Positions 11,701 to 24,262 of a DNA stretch of 64,000 nucleotides are shown in pieces. The notes below the pieces were generated by a model that saw only the letters and a list, made by a program, of their open reading frames with translations, ran no database searches and was not told where the DNA came from. The position numbers and the translations under genes are program-made. Position 1 is the first letter of the stretch. Every line of letters starts with the position of its first letter. Origin of the DNA: Nageia nagi (taxonomy: Eukaryota; Pinophyta); assembly GCA_050084985.1 (NCBI GenBank), contig JBITNC010000001.1, positions 146,196,001 through 146,260,000 of the forward strand. Direction: 5' to 3'.

Positions 11701-12719
11701 TTTACTCTTTATAACCATTTATTCTATAGGACCTTCTTCTAGGTAGGAAACCCAACCAAATCCCAAGTTCGATTGTATATAAGAGAGTTCATCTCTTTAT
11801 TCATTATGATATCCCACTACTTTCAAGTATCCAACACTAATGCTTCATCAAAATAGTCTAGTTCACCAACATCAATATAGAAAATATAGTAAAGAATAGG
11901 AGAATAATATTTTAGAAACTTACTTACTCTTGTAGGCATAAAATAATCATAGAAATATTAAGGGATTATTCTTTTCCTTGTGAAACATCTAACAATACTT
12001 AAAGGAGACTAAGGTGCTTACTATTGCTATTGTTGAATATGTTGTGATGGATATTATGGTGGGGTTAGAGGTTCTTGTACCTTATCATGTACTTTTTCTA
12101 TACTCTTTTCATATATATCATTATGCTTAACAAAATTTGATTTATCTTCCTTTACCTGTAGTATATCCTTATACAAATTTTAGTCATTAAGGATAACATC
12201 TATACTCTTAATGATCCTATGGTGAATGTAATCCCATAATTTGAAACCTAAATCATCATTACCATAGCCAAGAAAATAACACTTATGTAATAATGCATCA
12301 TGTTTCTCCCTATATTCTTTATCTATATGTGCATAGGCTTCACATAAGACAAATTAGGAAATGAGTAGTTTATATATTTACCTATCCATGTATCACCTAT
12401 AATCTCACCATCTAAAGTAGTGTAAGCCCCTTATTGATTAAATAAATAATAGTGTTAAGATAATTAGCCTACAAATGTAGAGGTAAACTAGCATGTAGCC
12501 TTAGCCATCTTGTAGGATTAAAATGATCCTATTTTACTCACAAGAATACCATTTTATTAAGGTTTTATTTGAGTGACCTTTATCCTTTATGATTCCTTTA
12601 AGAGATAAATAATTATCAAAATTATTACTTCATTATTCTCCACCATTATCTATCTCGCTACTTTTTACTTTCTTACCTGTATCATTCTCCATTAATATTT
12701 TACACTTCTAAAATGTATC

Positions 12720-13035
12720 AAATACATCATACTTATTTCAAAAATAATAAAACTAGGTTTTTCTTATGGAATAATCAATAAAATACATATAATAATTGGA
12801 TCCACTAAGATACATTACTTGAGTTAGCCACCATACATCCATGTGAAAAAACTCTAACTTTTATTTCTTCCTCTCTTTTGCAAGTTTAAAGAATCTTACC
12901 CTTTTCTATTTACCAAAACTACAATCCTCACAAACCCCATATCCATTTCCTTGAGGTTTGGTAGTAATTTTCATGAGTGCAAAATTTGCATTCCTTCCTC
13001 ACTCATGTGGCCTAATGTATGATGTCGTATCTTTA
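12720..13035 (-). pseudogene. Copia A gag-pre-integrase and integrase start
   Basis: Minus-strand translation at about 12,975-13,035 gives HHTLGHMSEEGMQILHS, the HHCC region of Copia gag-pre-integrase. A decayed CxxC-FGK segment follows near 12,900-12,930. Further along (about 12,740-12,840) frames resemble the integrase core start (HTDVWG…SSLGG…YVSFID). Multiple stops and frame changes are present. Confidence 0.7.
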
Positions 13036-13839
13036 TATATTCTCTTGTAGAAAATAAATTTATAGTGTAGATGGATTAGTCTATAAGAAAATAATAATTA
13101 CTATTTATTTACCTTTGGGAGCATCATAGATCCTTTTTGTAACTTTAAAGAGTTTTCCCTAAATATAAATGTCAAACCTGCTTTGTCAAGCTGACGAACT
13201 GAGATCAAATTTCTTGCCATATTAGGAATATGTAATAGTTCATTTAACATTGATATAGCTCCATTAGATAACATTGTATTTATATTTACATTTCCTTTAA
13301 TCTACTAAGGATGGTTGTCTCCTAACAAAACCTATCAAAGCTCTTGTTTGAACATGCTTTACAAAATAGTCCTTCTGTAATGTAGCATACAATGATACAC
13401 CAAATTCAATAACCTGATAATAATTATTCTTATCTAAAGATAATATCAAATAATCATATAATATTTAATTATCTCCATTTAATTCTAAGTTATTACATTT
13501 ATACCTTCCATTTTCACCAATTTCATCATTGATTATATTCTAGTAATCCTTTTTCAATTAGTGTTTCTTGCCATGTTACTATTATTTACCTTCCTCTTTT
13601 TAATTAGACTTAGATCTTTCTATTATATGAATTTTGTATCTTTCTCTTTACCTTCCTCTATTATTTTTAAGCATTAATATAGTTCTTGATGATGATGCTT
13701 CATTGGAGGATTTTATCCTCATACCTTCATTGAGAAAAAACACTAACAATATTATAAAATGCTAAATTATTAGAACTAGATGCAAGGTTAGTTATGTCCA
13801 TCACTAAACTATTATATCTCTCTTATAGAAAGTACAAAC

Positions 13840-14281
13840 TTAGAAAAATCTAACTTCATCATCCAAATCTAATCCTATAGAACTCAGTTTACTAGTTATT
13901 GTATTTAACATATTTAAATGATCTTGAATCAAATAATCATCATGCAATTTCATATTAACTAATTTATTCATAAGAAAAACTTTATTGGAAGCTAATAATT
14001 TCTCATACAACCTATCCAATACATATATTATCACTTTTTTTAATTTTCTCTTTAGACATTTTGAAGGAAATTATACCATACAAGCATAACCTCACTATCC
14101 CTAATGCTTTCCTTTCTAACAGATCCCAATCATTGTCAGAAATTGATGTTGGTTTCTTTACCTTAACTTCAAGAGGTTGGTAGAGGTCCTTATAATAAAG
14201 GTAATGCTCCATCTATATTTTCCAAAGTTGGAAATTATGGCCATTGAATTTATTTACCCTAAACTTCTAATCATTCACCAT
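13840..14281 (-). pseudogene. Copia A gag remnant
   Basis: Reading from a probable original ATG at 14,281, the minus strand shows FNGHNFQLWKI, a stop, then MEHYLYYKDLYQPLEV and DNDWDLLERKALGIVRLCL. In a second frame, LMNKLVNMKLHDDYLIQDHLN and LSSIGLDLDDEVRF follow. These match the Copia-type gag (UBN2-like) in order and spacing. At least one nonsense codon and one frameshift separate the pieces. Confidence 0.85.
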
Positions 14282-14308
14282 TACTCACACTTGAATGAAA
14301 TAGTGTTC

Positions 14309-14320
14309 TATCTAGTATCA
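14309..14320 (-). other. Copia A primer-binding site (degraded)
   Basis: On the minus strand the bases next to the 5' LTR read TTGATACTAGAT, a decayed match to the initiator-Met tRNA-complementary site TTGGTATCAGAG. Position just inside the LTR supports the call. Confidence 0.5.
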
Positions 14321-14331
14321 AAAAAAATATT

Positions 14332-14695
14332 TGATATAAGAGATTAGTAAAGTATTTAATGTAGTTAACCTAGTGTGGGTTACATGCCTATATAATATTT
14401 TATTCATATTAAATACTCAAATTACCAAAGGTAATCACCAACAATATTTTGCTAGGCAAATCCTTTCCATGGTTCAAGAAGAAATTTCCCAATACAATCT
14501 CTCTCTCACACTCAAATTATAATAATTACTAAATCAAATAGCTATAGCTTCTAGCTTGAAAATAAGCATAAACAATAGATCCATAAATCATGAATTTTTT
14601 TCGATTTTTAGCCAATATAATTTTTTAATTTATAATGTTTCCATTCCATACATATGTAAATAACTAGTTAACAATAGAGAGAAAATTGATGTAAT
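14332..14695 (-). repeat. Copia A 5' LTR
   Basis: Matches the left LTR, with shared blocks CCTAGTGTGGGTTACAT, AATCACCAACAA and ACTAGTTAACAATAGAGAG. The right boundary is uncertain by about ten bases. It lies upstream of gag on the minus strand. Confidence 0.75.
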
Positions 14696-14699
14696 AAAT

Positions 14700-17600
14700 T
14701 TTAAGCTTCGCTTCTCATCACTGTCTATCATATCAATATTAGAATTGATATTATGAGGTGTCAAGTGATAGAGCTCCAATAGGTTCATCAAAATTTTTCA
14801 AGAGCATAGGTTTATCGAAAACTTTTGTAACTCAATAACATAAGAATGTAGGACCACTTAGTACTTTGTAGTATGGATTCTTTGAAAAATGGTTTGAATG
14901 AAATAAGAGCATGATATTATTTATGTTACTTAATAAATCAAAATACTTCATGAATGTGGCCATCATTATAGATCTATATCAATGTGTAGGTGGGGCTAAG
15001 GGTTTGAGATGCAACAACATGAAAATAGAATGGCAAACATAGGAGGCATTTGTTATTTAGGTAGCTCATAACTTGATGCATGAAAATAAAAAGTTTATGA
15101 TATATTGAGGTGTGATTTGGATTCTTTTTTAAATATTCTTGAAACATGTTCAAATATTTTAGGTGGCTTTTTTTAATTTTAAGTATTACCTTAATTATAT
15201 ATTTAATGCAACTTCATGGTTCTCAAGATTTTTTGTTATAAAACTTTATATTGTTAGAATGAATTACATTAAAAATTAAATGTATACATGATACTTAATG
15301 TTATGTCTTATGTTGTTAAAGTTTTTAAACATTATTTCAAAACTATTAGTTTTATTTATTAATACAAAATTTACATGTTAATCAAAAATTAAAAAAACAT
15401 AAGCTATAGTTGATACCTCATTTGGTAGTTCGCCAATATTAAATTATTTTATTAGTCCATAGAGATTTTTATTTATTCACAATAAATTATGACTCAATAT
15501 TATATTATCAATTTATCAATTTAATCCTTGTGTACTAGTTCTTAACTAGATGCCATAAGATTTTTAAACTATCTTTATAATAGTGTCATAAATCTTGCCT
15601 TCAAGAGATCTTTGGTCCAGTTAATATAAACGTTCTTTTTCTCTAAAGTTGATAAGACATTGAAATTATTTTAAAATTTGATCTTCTTACAAATAGAATA
15701 AATCTAATTTTATACCCTTTTTTAAGGTTTGAAATTTATTTCCTCATAATTAGAGTACTTTTGGTTCCCTCTCCAAATGCTTAGTTGACCCATATTGGAG
15801 TTATTCCTAATTTATACTTGATAAATTGTAAATTGAGGTTCTTGGATTCTTTAACTCTTTAAAGTTTATCTCAATATATTACCTATTATTTTACTTATTT
15901 CTAATTTGGAATAAATTTATATATTTACTGAAAGGTTTTAGGCCTTATCTCTTCTATCATAATACCTCCTTAAAGACTCTAATTTATATCTAGAATGCTA
16001 TCGAGGAATTCATCTTTCCAAATAACTAATTTATGTTTGTACTCCTATATTTTCCAATCAATATTCATTATTTTTTGTGTTCCTCTATGGCTGAAATATT
16101 CTATCCCAAGGATCCTATGTTAGTAATTCCTCTAATAAAATTGGGTGACTCTCTATCCACTATCTATTTAGGGAATCCTTCCCTTGCTAGAATATTGATT
16201 CTTATGAATATAGATTTATCATTGGCTTCAATACAAGTCATTGTTTTTAGGGTTCAAAATATATATGTAAAATTTTTCCTCTATAGTCTTTAAATTATCC
16301 ATTCAACTACTCTACTTATCCTTAATTTGCCTTACCAAAATTTAGTTTTACTTAAGCTTCTAATGGTCTTTCCTATTTAGTATTTTCTTCTAGCTTCCAC
16401 ATTTAATTTAAGTGGGTCTTCCTTCCTTATTGATGTTTTTACTTATTCTTCTCTATTAGTTATTAGAATATTGTAAACTATTACTTATTTTATATAAATA
16501 TATTTGAAAATTTCTTTATTTCCTTTTCAAATGGTTCATTAGAACATCAAATTTGAAAGGTTATATATTACATTAGTGAAGATTATTATCATAAAATATA
16601 GTCTATTAATATTGTTTTTGAAGAGTTCATTATGTGTTGAAGTAGTTAACACATTAGGGCCCTATATATTTAGAAAAAAGAGATTTATGTATGAATTATA
16701 CTCTCTTTTGTTTAGAAAAATTAATTCTCTTTCCAGTCGATTATATAATGTACAATTTCCTTTTTGTTGGATACTAATCATGAAAATATTTAGATTTTTT
16801 GCATGCAAGAATATATATAGATTTTAATTTGAAGAAAATTATCAACTTGTATTTTCATTTTGTAATACTAATCATTACTATCTATGTACTACCATTATTT
16901 CATGTTTGGTCAAATCAAATTCTCTTTATCTTTTATTTTTTGCATTAAAATATATTTTAAAATTTCATGGAATTTGTGTAATATAATTTTTCATTTGTTG
17001 TCTTAAATATATATTATTATTTTTTAAATTCCTTATTGATTTACTATGATATATTAAAACAACGTGTCTCATGTTTTTTATAGGAGGATTTGTTTTAATC
17101 TATGATATTACTATTATTTTCATAGGGAATCTATTCCTTTCAATCTATCTTAACAAAATATAATATTGCTTTTAACCTTTACAATTTTTATTCCTTACAT
17201 AATATGATTCTAGAATATTGAATAACCTTGAATGGATGGATTTTTAAGAATACTTAGGGTATCACTTGATCACATATAATTTGTATAAATTAATCAAATC
17301 ATCATCTCCCTTTTTCCTTCATAGTTTTCCATACCTTTTCTTCTACTAGAATACTATTTTAACATAATATTCTACTTTTTGCATAATCCTTCTTTATTAT
17401 TTAAGAGATATAATTTTTTTAATTTAAAAAAATATAATATATTTTTATCTTCTAAATTTTATCATTTATAGACATTTTGAATAGTTTTGATAATATTACT
17501 AATTTTGTTAGGAATCTTGAATATCGATAGAAAATCAATTGATAAATATTTAAGGGTAATCCTAAAATATTATAACTCACCTATGATACTCAAGATTACA

Positions 17601-18171
17601 CCCTTTTAAAATACCAATTTTCTATCAATCCTATTTATTAGTTTGTTTAATAATTTTTATTTTATTAGACCTTGAAATAAGGCAATTATAAGAAAAGTTG
17701 ATGGTAGCTTCTCAATTGTATAAGATGTTTTTTTTTTTCTATTTTTCTAACTTTTTGAAGTAATGAGAAAAATAATCTCTATTTTCTCTACACCAATTAC
17801 TTTTGTATAGGTTGTCTCATATTTTCTTGGTATATATCAAATAGTATTAGCTGTTGTAGTAAGTGACTACTTAAAAATGATGATCTCTTCTAGATACTAG
17901 AAGGGATTGAACTCAATTATTCTATTTTTTATTATGATCCCATGAATTCCTCTTTATACTTTTTCTCTCCTAATGGTTTTTCTTAGCACTTTTAAGGTAA
18001 TGATAAAAAGAAGGGATGGAATAGGGTAACCTTCTATTATTATTGGAAGAATCTAGCTTGAAATAAATGTTGTCTTGGTGCATATAAAATATTTGATCTT
18101 TGATTATGAATGCATCTTATTAAAAAATAAAATTGAGTATTTTTAACATAAGTTTTGGGATATGGGTTAAT
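14700..18171. other. AT-rich stretch with no recognised feature
   Basis: I searched both strands for retroelement, SINE and gene motifs and found none I would defend. Open frames at 16,033-16,293 and 16,576-16,827 (plus, 86 and 83 codons) have no family signature and the base composition of their surroundings. The stretch may be very old transposon DNA. Confidence 0.5.
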
Positions 18172-19246
18172 AGGTAAATTAATCCTTCAATCAGATGATG
18201 ATAGAGTTACATTTACTAGTGGAGAATAATCATGGTGTGAAAAATGTAAACCATGTTCAATTATAATGGACATTGGGTCACATTCTATCATCTTGAATTT
18301 CTCTAATAGCTTCTTGGTGTACTTCATCTATGAGATAAATATTTGGTCCTTCATGTGCTAGACCACCAATCCAAGGTAATAGTGAAGTATATAAAGGTAA
18401 TTCATGTTGAATGATCATTTAAGGTCATCTTTGTAAGATAGGATTAACTCTGTAATGCTTCCTATGATAACCAAACCATCAACATAAACTATAACTATGA
18501 TAATCTCCCCTCCATGTTGTTAAAGGTCGAGGTTTGGATCAAATAAACTTATCTTAAAGTCATATTATAGTAGATGGGAAAACATTTTCATGTTTCAGGC
18601 TCAAGGAGTCTATTTCAAACCATATAGATAATTGATCAATCTACACATTTTTATTTTTCTTAGATTAATCAAAAATCCCTTAGGTTACTGCATGTAGACT
18701 TCTTCCTCTATGTCTCCATTTAGGAAGGTACTCTTCACATCCATTTGGTGGACTTTCTCACCAAATTATGATGCCATTTCAAAGGTAATTCTGATGGTCT
18801 TCATTTTGGATATGGGAGTAAAAATCTCCTCATAGTCGATACCTTCATGTTGATCATACCCTTTGGTAATGAGTTGGTCTTTGTGCTTATTGAGTGTACC
18901 ATTAGATTTATACTTATTTTTGAACACCATTTGCATCCAATAGGATTCTTCCTTGTTTGAAGATCTACAAACTTCCATGTGACATTTTTCATCAATACAT
19001 CATATTCAACATGCATGGTTGACTTCTAATGTGGTAGCTCAATAGCTTCATGAACCATTTCAAGTTTAGGTTTATTTATAATTGTACTCATCAGTGCCAT
19101 ATTCACTTCCTCATGAGCCATAATTTATTTCCTTACTCTAAAAGTCAAAGTATTTGGTGGAGAACTCAAGTTTGAATTTGGTAGTGTCTTATAGTACCAC
19201 TTAAGTATTTGAGGTGGTAAATTCATAACTAGAGCTTCTCTATCAT
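18172..19246 (-). mobile_element. Recent extra copy of a Copia B reverse-transcriptase segment
   Basis: This segment matches 20,614-21,689 of Copia B with, by eye, fewer than twenty differences. Both ends are abrupt: AGGTWAATTAA at the left and CTATCAT at the right. It encodes, on the minus strand, the first part of Copia RT: EYDVLMKNVTWKFVDLQ, NPIGCKW, GIDYEEIFTPISKMKTIR, FLNGDIEEEVYM and VYVDGLV. A one-base deletion in the GGGTGTTC stretch near 18,930 shifts the frame relative to the Copia B copy. It lies about 510 bp outside Copia B's left LTR, so it is not part of the element as inserted. Confidence 0.85.
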
Positions 19247-19758
19247 TCCTAAATTTTATATTAAATTATATCATTGATTTCTATTCACTTTAGTTCAAAT
19301 GTAATGAAAGACCTCTTTCTCTATTCATTTTTTTGTAGCAATGAAAGGAGATGATTATGAGCATATCCTGATATAGGGAGGGCTTAAACATTGATATCCC
19401 ATATTCTTCAATGCCATTTCAGGTTCATGAGAATCTCTTATACTCCACCTTGGATACTAAAATCTTTAATTATTTTATTTGACTATGCATATTATGCTCT
19501 TTTAAGTTATATATTGAAAAGATTATTAATATCCAATATACTTTCTATGATTTTATTATTTATTTAATAAAATACCTTATATTACTTCTTATTAAATATT
19601 TCTTATGAGATTAAATATTTATGGTGTAAAAAAACATTCCAAAAATATATATTAATAATAATATACTTTTAGAATTTATAAATTAAGTTTCTAATTATCT
19701 TATATTTTCTTAAGCTTTGATGATTGAAACTTATGTAACACTTGCCTCAATTTCTATT

Positions 19759-19962
19759 TGAGAGAAGTTAAAATTGACCTATTCCATTAATGAAAAGGGT
19801 TTAAATATAATAGAGAAGCATGAGTTACATTCCCATAAAGATAAGAAAAATACCCATAAACCCTAATATACCAATGTGTAACATTAGTATAAAGACTAAT
19901 GTACTTAATAAAGATATAGATACCTAAGGTATATATTACTATATAATATATTAATTCTAATA
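19759..19962 (-). repeat. Copia B 3' LTR
   Basis: Aligns with the right LTR: GACCTATTCCATTAATGA, GTTACATTCCCATAAAGATAA and CTAATGTA are shared. On the minus strand it is preceded by the purine-rich TATGGGAGGG (polypurine tract, about 19,963-19,972) after the RNase H end. Clear divergence between the LTRs indicates age. Confidence 0.75.
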
Positions 19963-20620
19963 CCCTCCCATAGTACATTATGTCTTCAAAGGACATGAGA
20001 GGAAGATCTGAAAGTATTCAAACTTTGAACCACTATCAAGTGATTTGGTGAAGACATCTACAATTTGATCTTTCATGGAAATGTACTAGAGGTGAATATT
20101 TTGTAGTGAAACATGATTGTGAATGAAGTACACATGTATTTTAATTTGTTTGGTGCTTATGATAATAAGAGTTTTGAACTAGTTTCAATACAACTTGATT
20201 GTCGCAATGTAGAACTATGGTTTATGTCTATAGAATTTCAATTTTTATCAAAATATGATGTAACCATATTGCTTCATAAATAGTGTCTCCTATAGTATGG
20301 TATTTATAATCTATGATAGACTTGGTTGTGATGCTTTGCTTCTTTCTACCCCATGAAATTGGTCCAAATCCAAAGAAGAACACATAACCTATCATTTATC
20401 TTCTATCATCCAAGGATCCTCCATAATCTACATCTGTGTATTTAGATAAGATGAACTTATCATTCTTCATGTACTCTAGGTGATAATCATCAATGCCAAG
20501 GATGTACCTCAAAACATGGTTTACTATGATCCAATGGGCCCTCTTTGGTTCATGCATAAATCTTAAAATATTGCTAACAATATATTACATATCTTGCCTG
20601 ACTCATGTATGCTAGGTTAA
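19963..20620 (-). pseudogene. Copia B RNase H end and polypurine tract
   Basis: Minus-strand translation near 20,000-20,080 gives MKDQIVDVFTKSL followed by KFEYFQIFL, matching the Copia C-terminus (DQVADIFTKxL … KFEYFRDLL). The polypurine tract follows immediately. The preceding stretch to 20,620 has the pattern of RNase H but is heavily interrupted. Confidence 0.7.
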
Positions 20621-21459
20621 TTAACCCTTCAATTAGATGATGATAGAGTTACATTTACTGGTGGAGAATAATCATGGTGTGAAAAATGTAAACCATGTTC
20701 AATTATAATGGACATTGGGTCACATTCTATCATCTTGAATTTCTCTAATAGCTTCTTGGTGTACTTCATCTATGAGATAAATATTTGGTCCTTCATGTGC
20801 TAGACCACCAATCCAAGGTAATAGTGAAGTATATAAAGGTAATTCATGTTGAATGATCATTTAAGGTCATCTTTGTAAGATAGGATTAACTCTGTAATGC
20901 TTCCTATGATAACCAAACCATCAACATAAACTATAACTATGATAATCTCCCCTCCATGTTGTTAAAGGTCAAGGTTTGGATCAAATAAACTTATCTTAAA
21001 GTCATATTATAGTAGATGGGAAAACATTTTCATGTTTCAGGCTCAAGGAGTCTATTTCAAACCATATAGATAATTGATCAATCTACACATTTTTATTTTT
21101 CTTAGATTAATAAAAAATCCCTTAGGTTACTACATGTAGACTTCTTCCTCTATGTCTCCATTTAGGAAGGTACTCTTCACATCCATTTGGTGGACTTTCT
21201 CACCAAATTATGATGCCATTTCAAAGGTAATTCTGATGGTCTTCATTTTGGATATGGGAGTAAAAATCTCCTCATAGTCGATACCTTCATGTTGATCATA
21301 CCCTTTGGTAATGAGTTGGTCTTTGTGTTTATTGAGTGTACCATTAGATTTATACTTAGTTTTGAACACCCATTTGCATCCAATAGGATTCTTCCTTGGT
21401 TGAAGATCTACAAACTTCCATGTGACATTTTTCATCAATACATCATATTCAACATGCAT
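20614..21459 (-). pseudogene. Copia B reverse transcriptase remnant
   Basis: The minus strand keeps an 83-codon open segment (21,459-21,208) with EYDVLMKNVTWKFVDLQ, NPIGCKWVFKTKY and GIDYEEIFTPISKMKTIR, the start of Copia RT. It continues with DVKSTFLNGDIEEEVYM then stops where Gln is usual, and VIVYVDGLV at about 20,917-20,935, where the catalytic second Asp is Gly. The same Gly is in the 18.2-kb copy, so the loss came before that duplication. Confidence 0.85.
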
Positions 21460-21636
21460 GGTTGACTTCTAATGTGGTAGCTTAATAGCTTCATGAACCA
21501 TTTCAAGTTTAGTTTTATTTATAATTGTACTCATCAGTGCCATATTCACTTCCTCATGAGCCATAACTTATTTCCTTACTCTAGAAGTCAAAGTATTTGG
21601 TGGAGAACTCAAGTTTGAATTTGGTAGTGTCTTATA

Positions 21637-23290
21637 CTACCACTTAAGTATTTGAGGTGGTAAATTCATAACTAGTGCTTCTCTATCATCATGTTCATCA
21701 TCATAATTGATTATGTGGGTACTTTTAGGTTTAGGTACCTCTACAGTTGGACTAGTTGAAGATTCACTAGTCTCATCAAAGAACACATCTTTGCTAATAT
21801 AAGTCTTTTGAGTAGTAGGATCCATAACTCTATAGGCTTTGGATTCACTACCTAAAAAGAATGGACCTTTTTATTTTAATTTTCATCAATCTTATTCCTT
21901 TTCTCCTTACGAATGTGTATGTAGGTAGTACAACCAAATACATGAAGATGTGAGATATTAGGTGGCTATCCTAACTATGCTTCTTTAGTTTTCATCCCAT
22001 CAAGAGCTTTTTTGGTTGCCCTATTCAATAGATATATGGTAGTATTCACTACTTTAGGATAAAATATCCCATCCATTCTTGCATCTTTCAACATACTTCT
22101 TTTGATTTCTATAATAGTTCAATTTCATATTTCACAAGCTCTATTTTGTTGTTGTGTAGGATGTGGTTAACTCTCACCAAATTTTATGTTGCTTTAGGAA
22201 TGGGAAAAACTCATTTGATAAGTATTATCCTGCTTGATATGAATGAAGAACATGGATGTGATGAGAAGTTTGCTTCTCCACAAGTGCATTGAATTCCTTG
22301 AAGTAGGAAAATGTCTAATCCTTTATCTTCAAGAAATATGCTAACATTTTTTTGGAGTAGTCATCAAAAAATAATAGGAACTATCTGAGGCTATAAATAC
22401 TAGTGAGGATGGGACCACATATATCAATATGGATCACATAAATATTTTCTTTATCATGATGTGTGCTATCATTGATTGGGATTCTATTTTATTTTTCGAT
22501 GATGTAAGTAGAAAAAATATTAGTAGGAGAAGAGGTGGAAGACTATGTACCTTGCAAACTGATTAGGTAGTTTAGATTCATATGTTTTAATCTACAATTC
22601 TAAAGAGTAGTAACATTTGTAACATGAACATTGAGTGCCTAATTTTCGGAAGCTACAACATCAAACAAAAATATTCTTCCAATTCCTTTTTCTTTTTCTA
22701 CAATTCATTATCCTTTAGATTTATCACAAATGAAATAAAGCTTTTCTCCTTTTATAGTATCAAACTCCACCTTCATATTTTTATTTTGCATCTATCTAAC
22801 TAATAGGAGGTTCCTCATAAGCTTTATTGTATATAAGACCTCTTTAATATGATAGTTATTCTTTCCAATTCAGACATGAACATCACCCTTGGCTTCAATT
22901 TCATGTGATTTGTCATCACCCATTTGAACTTGACCAAGATTTCATTATCATCTAAATAAGAAAATAATTTTTTTTAACAAATCATATGTTTGGAAGCACT
23001 AAATCAACATACCAAGTGGAGGAGACTGAAGGGTTCTCTTGACGAACAAAAGTGAGCTCACTAACATCTTCAATCACTTGCTCAATAACATTTAAAACAT
23101 TAACTTGTTTTTATCTTTGGTATGGTCATCTTTGTTTAAACTCCCTCTAATTTTGATGGTTTTTCCCTTTTTATTATTTTTTCTTATTACATAAAGAGCC
23201 TTGATGAAAATAATTGTACCAACAATCTTGCAATTCATGGCCTTTGTTTCCATAAATTATGCAACTATTTTGCTACTTTTCATTTTACTA
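21637..23290 (-). pseudogene. Copia B integrase and zinc-knuckle remnants
   Basis: At 21,825-21,637 the frame PTTQKTYISKDVFFDE is the linker after Copia integrase. At about 21,930-21,890, VFGCTTYIHIRKEKRNKID, and at about 22,040-21,990, TTIYLLNRATKKALDG, match the integrase C-terminal part. At about 23,263-23,219 CIIYGNKGHELQDC is a CCHC zinc knuckle whose second Cys is Tyr. The catalytic integrase core between them is too decayed to place residues. Confidence 0.7.
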
Positions 23291-23639
23291 TGAAGGATTT
23301 TTGCCTTTACCTTTCTCCTAGAAGGGTTTCTTGCCTCATTGATTTGACATCATTGCTTGCTCCTTGTCATTCAAATTTACATAGAAGGTTTCCTCTTGCT
23401 ACAACATATTCACCAACTTTTTAAAGGTAAGTTTCTAATCCAAAATGTAGGTCATCACAAAGATATGAAAAATCTCTAGGAGTGCTCTCAAAATAATTAG
23501 TACCAAGGATTTATCTTCCTTCATTTTGCCTATTACTTGTAGGGAGGCTCATAATTCCAAAATATGGTGAAGGAAAGATAACAGGGACTCTCCATTGTTC
23601 AAATGAATATTGTGTAACTAGCCTTACATGTGTAGAATT

Positions 23640-23951
23640 TGATTTTTATTCTTAGACTCATAGACTTCTTACAACTTCATCCATGCATCATCTACTTTTT
23701 TGCAATCATAGATATGGGGTTGGACATTATCTAAGATGTCAAGTAGTATGATCATTAATGATTTGTTGTTATGATAATCAAATTTCATTTATCTTCATCA
23801 GCAATTTATGAGCATATCTTGATGCGACTAATAATTCCCCATAAATATTTAAAGAGAACAATTGTTTGAATCTTTATCTTCCATGTGACATAATTGTCCC
23901 TTTTCAAAACTTGAGAGTTGGGAACAATATTTTGGGGGTAATTTGGGCCAT
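23640..23951 (-). pseudogene. Copia B gag remnant
   Basis: From a probable ATG at 23,951 (MAQITPKIL) the minus strand gives, with one frame change, RDNYVTWKIKIQTIVLFKYLWG, the characteristic start of Copia gag. About 80 codons later comes YDCKKVDDAWMKL, the 'AKEAWDKL' segment. Stops and frame changes interrupt it. Confidence 0.75.
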
Positions 23952-24185
23952 GTTTATTTTGTAATTTTGCTTCTTCAATCACTAATTGGTAAAAAAATTG
24001 TAATCATTTTGGAGTTTAAAAAAAATTCTAATGTTAATATGCCTATAAGGTGTTCTTCAACAATATATATCTTACATGGTATTAATTTAATGAGTTTGAT
24101 TCCAAACATTTAATAAATACCTTCAATTTTTAATAATTTACTTAAAAAATATTTAAAGCATATGTTAAAATTAAATTTTTTATTA

Positions 24186-24262
24186 CATTAGAGGGATTTG
24201 AATACTTGATCTCTTCTTCTCAAATTTGGTGCTTGTCCATTACATCAATAAATTTTTGTTGA
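24186..24262 (-). mobile_element. Possible SINE head inside Copia B leader
   Basis: On the minus strand GATCAAGTATTCAAATCCCTC is a B-box-like string, with ATGTAATGGACAAGCACC upstream at tRNA-like spacing, a pattern seen in plant SINEs. Only one copy of this type is in the window, and the A box is weak, so the call is tentative. Confidence 0.3.

Larger units (their letters stand above)
9920..14695 (-). mobile_element. Copia A, near full-length decayed Ty1/Copia element
   Basis: Two related segments, 9920-10,266 and 14,332-14,695, bracket about 4.07 kb of minus-strand gag-pol remnants in canonical Copia order: gag, gag-pre-integrase, integrase, reverse transcriptase, RNase H. A degraded initiator-Met-type primer-binding site lies next to the right LTR at 14,309-14,320. 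Stop codons and frameshifts occur throughout, so the element is dead. The LTRs have many differences, implying an old insertion. Element length and order are normal for a plant Copia. Confidence 0.85.

Noticed and set aside
16033-16827. Two plus-strand frames of 86 and 83 codons
   Set aside because: No similarity to any recognised family, AT-rich composition identical to the flanks, and no paired feature.
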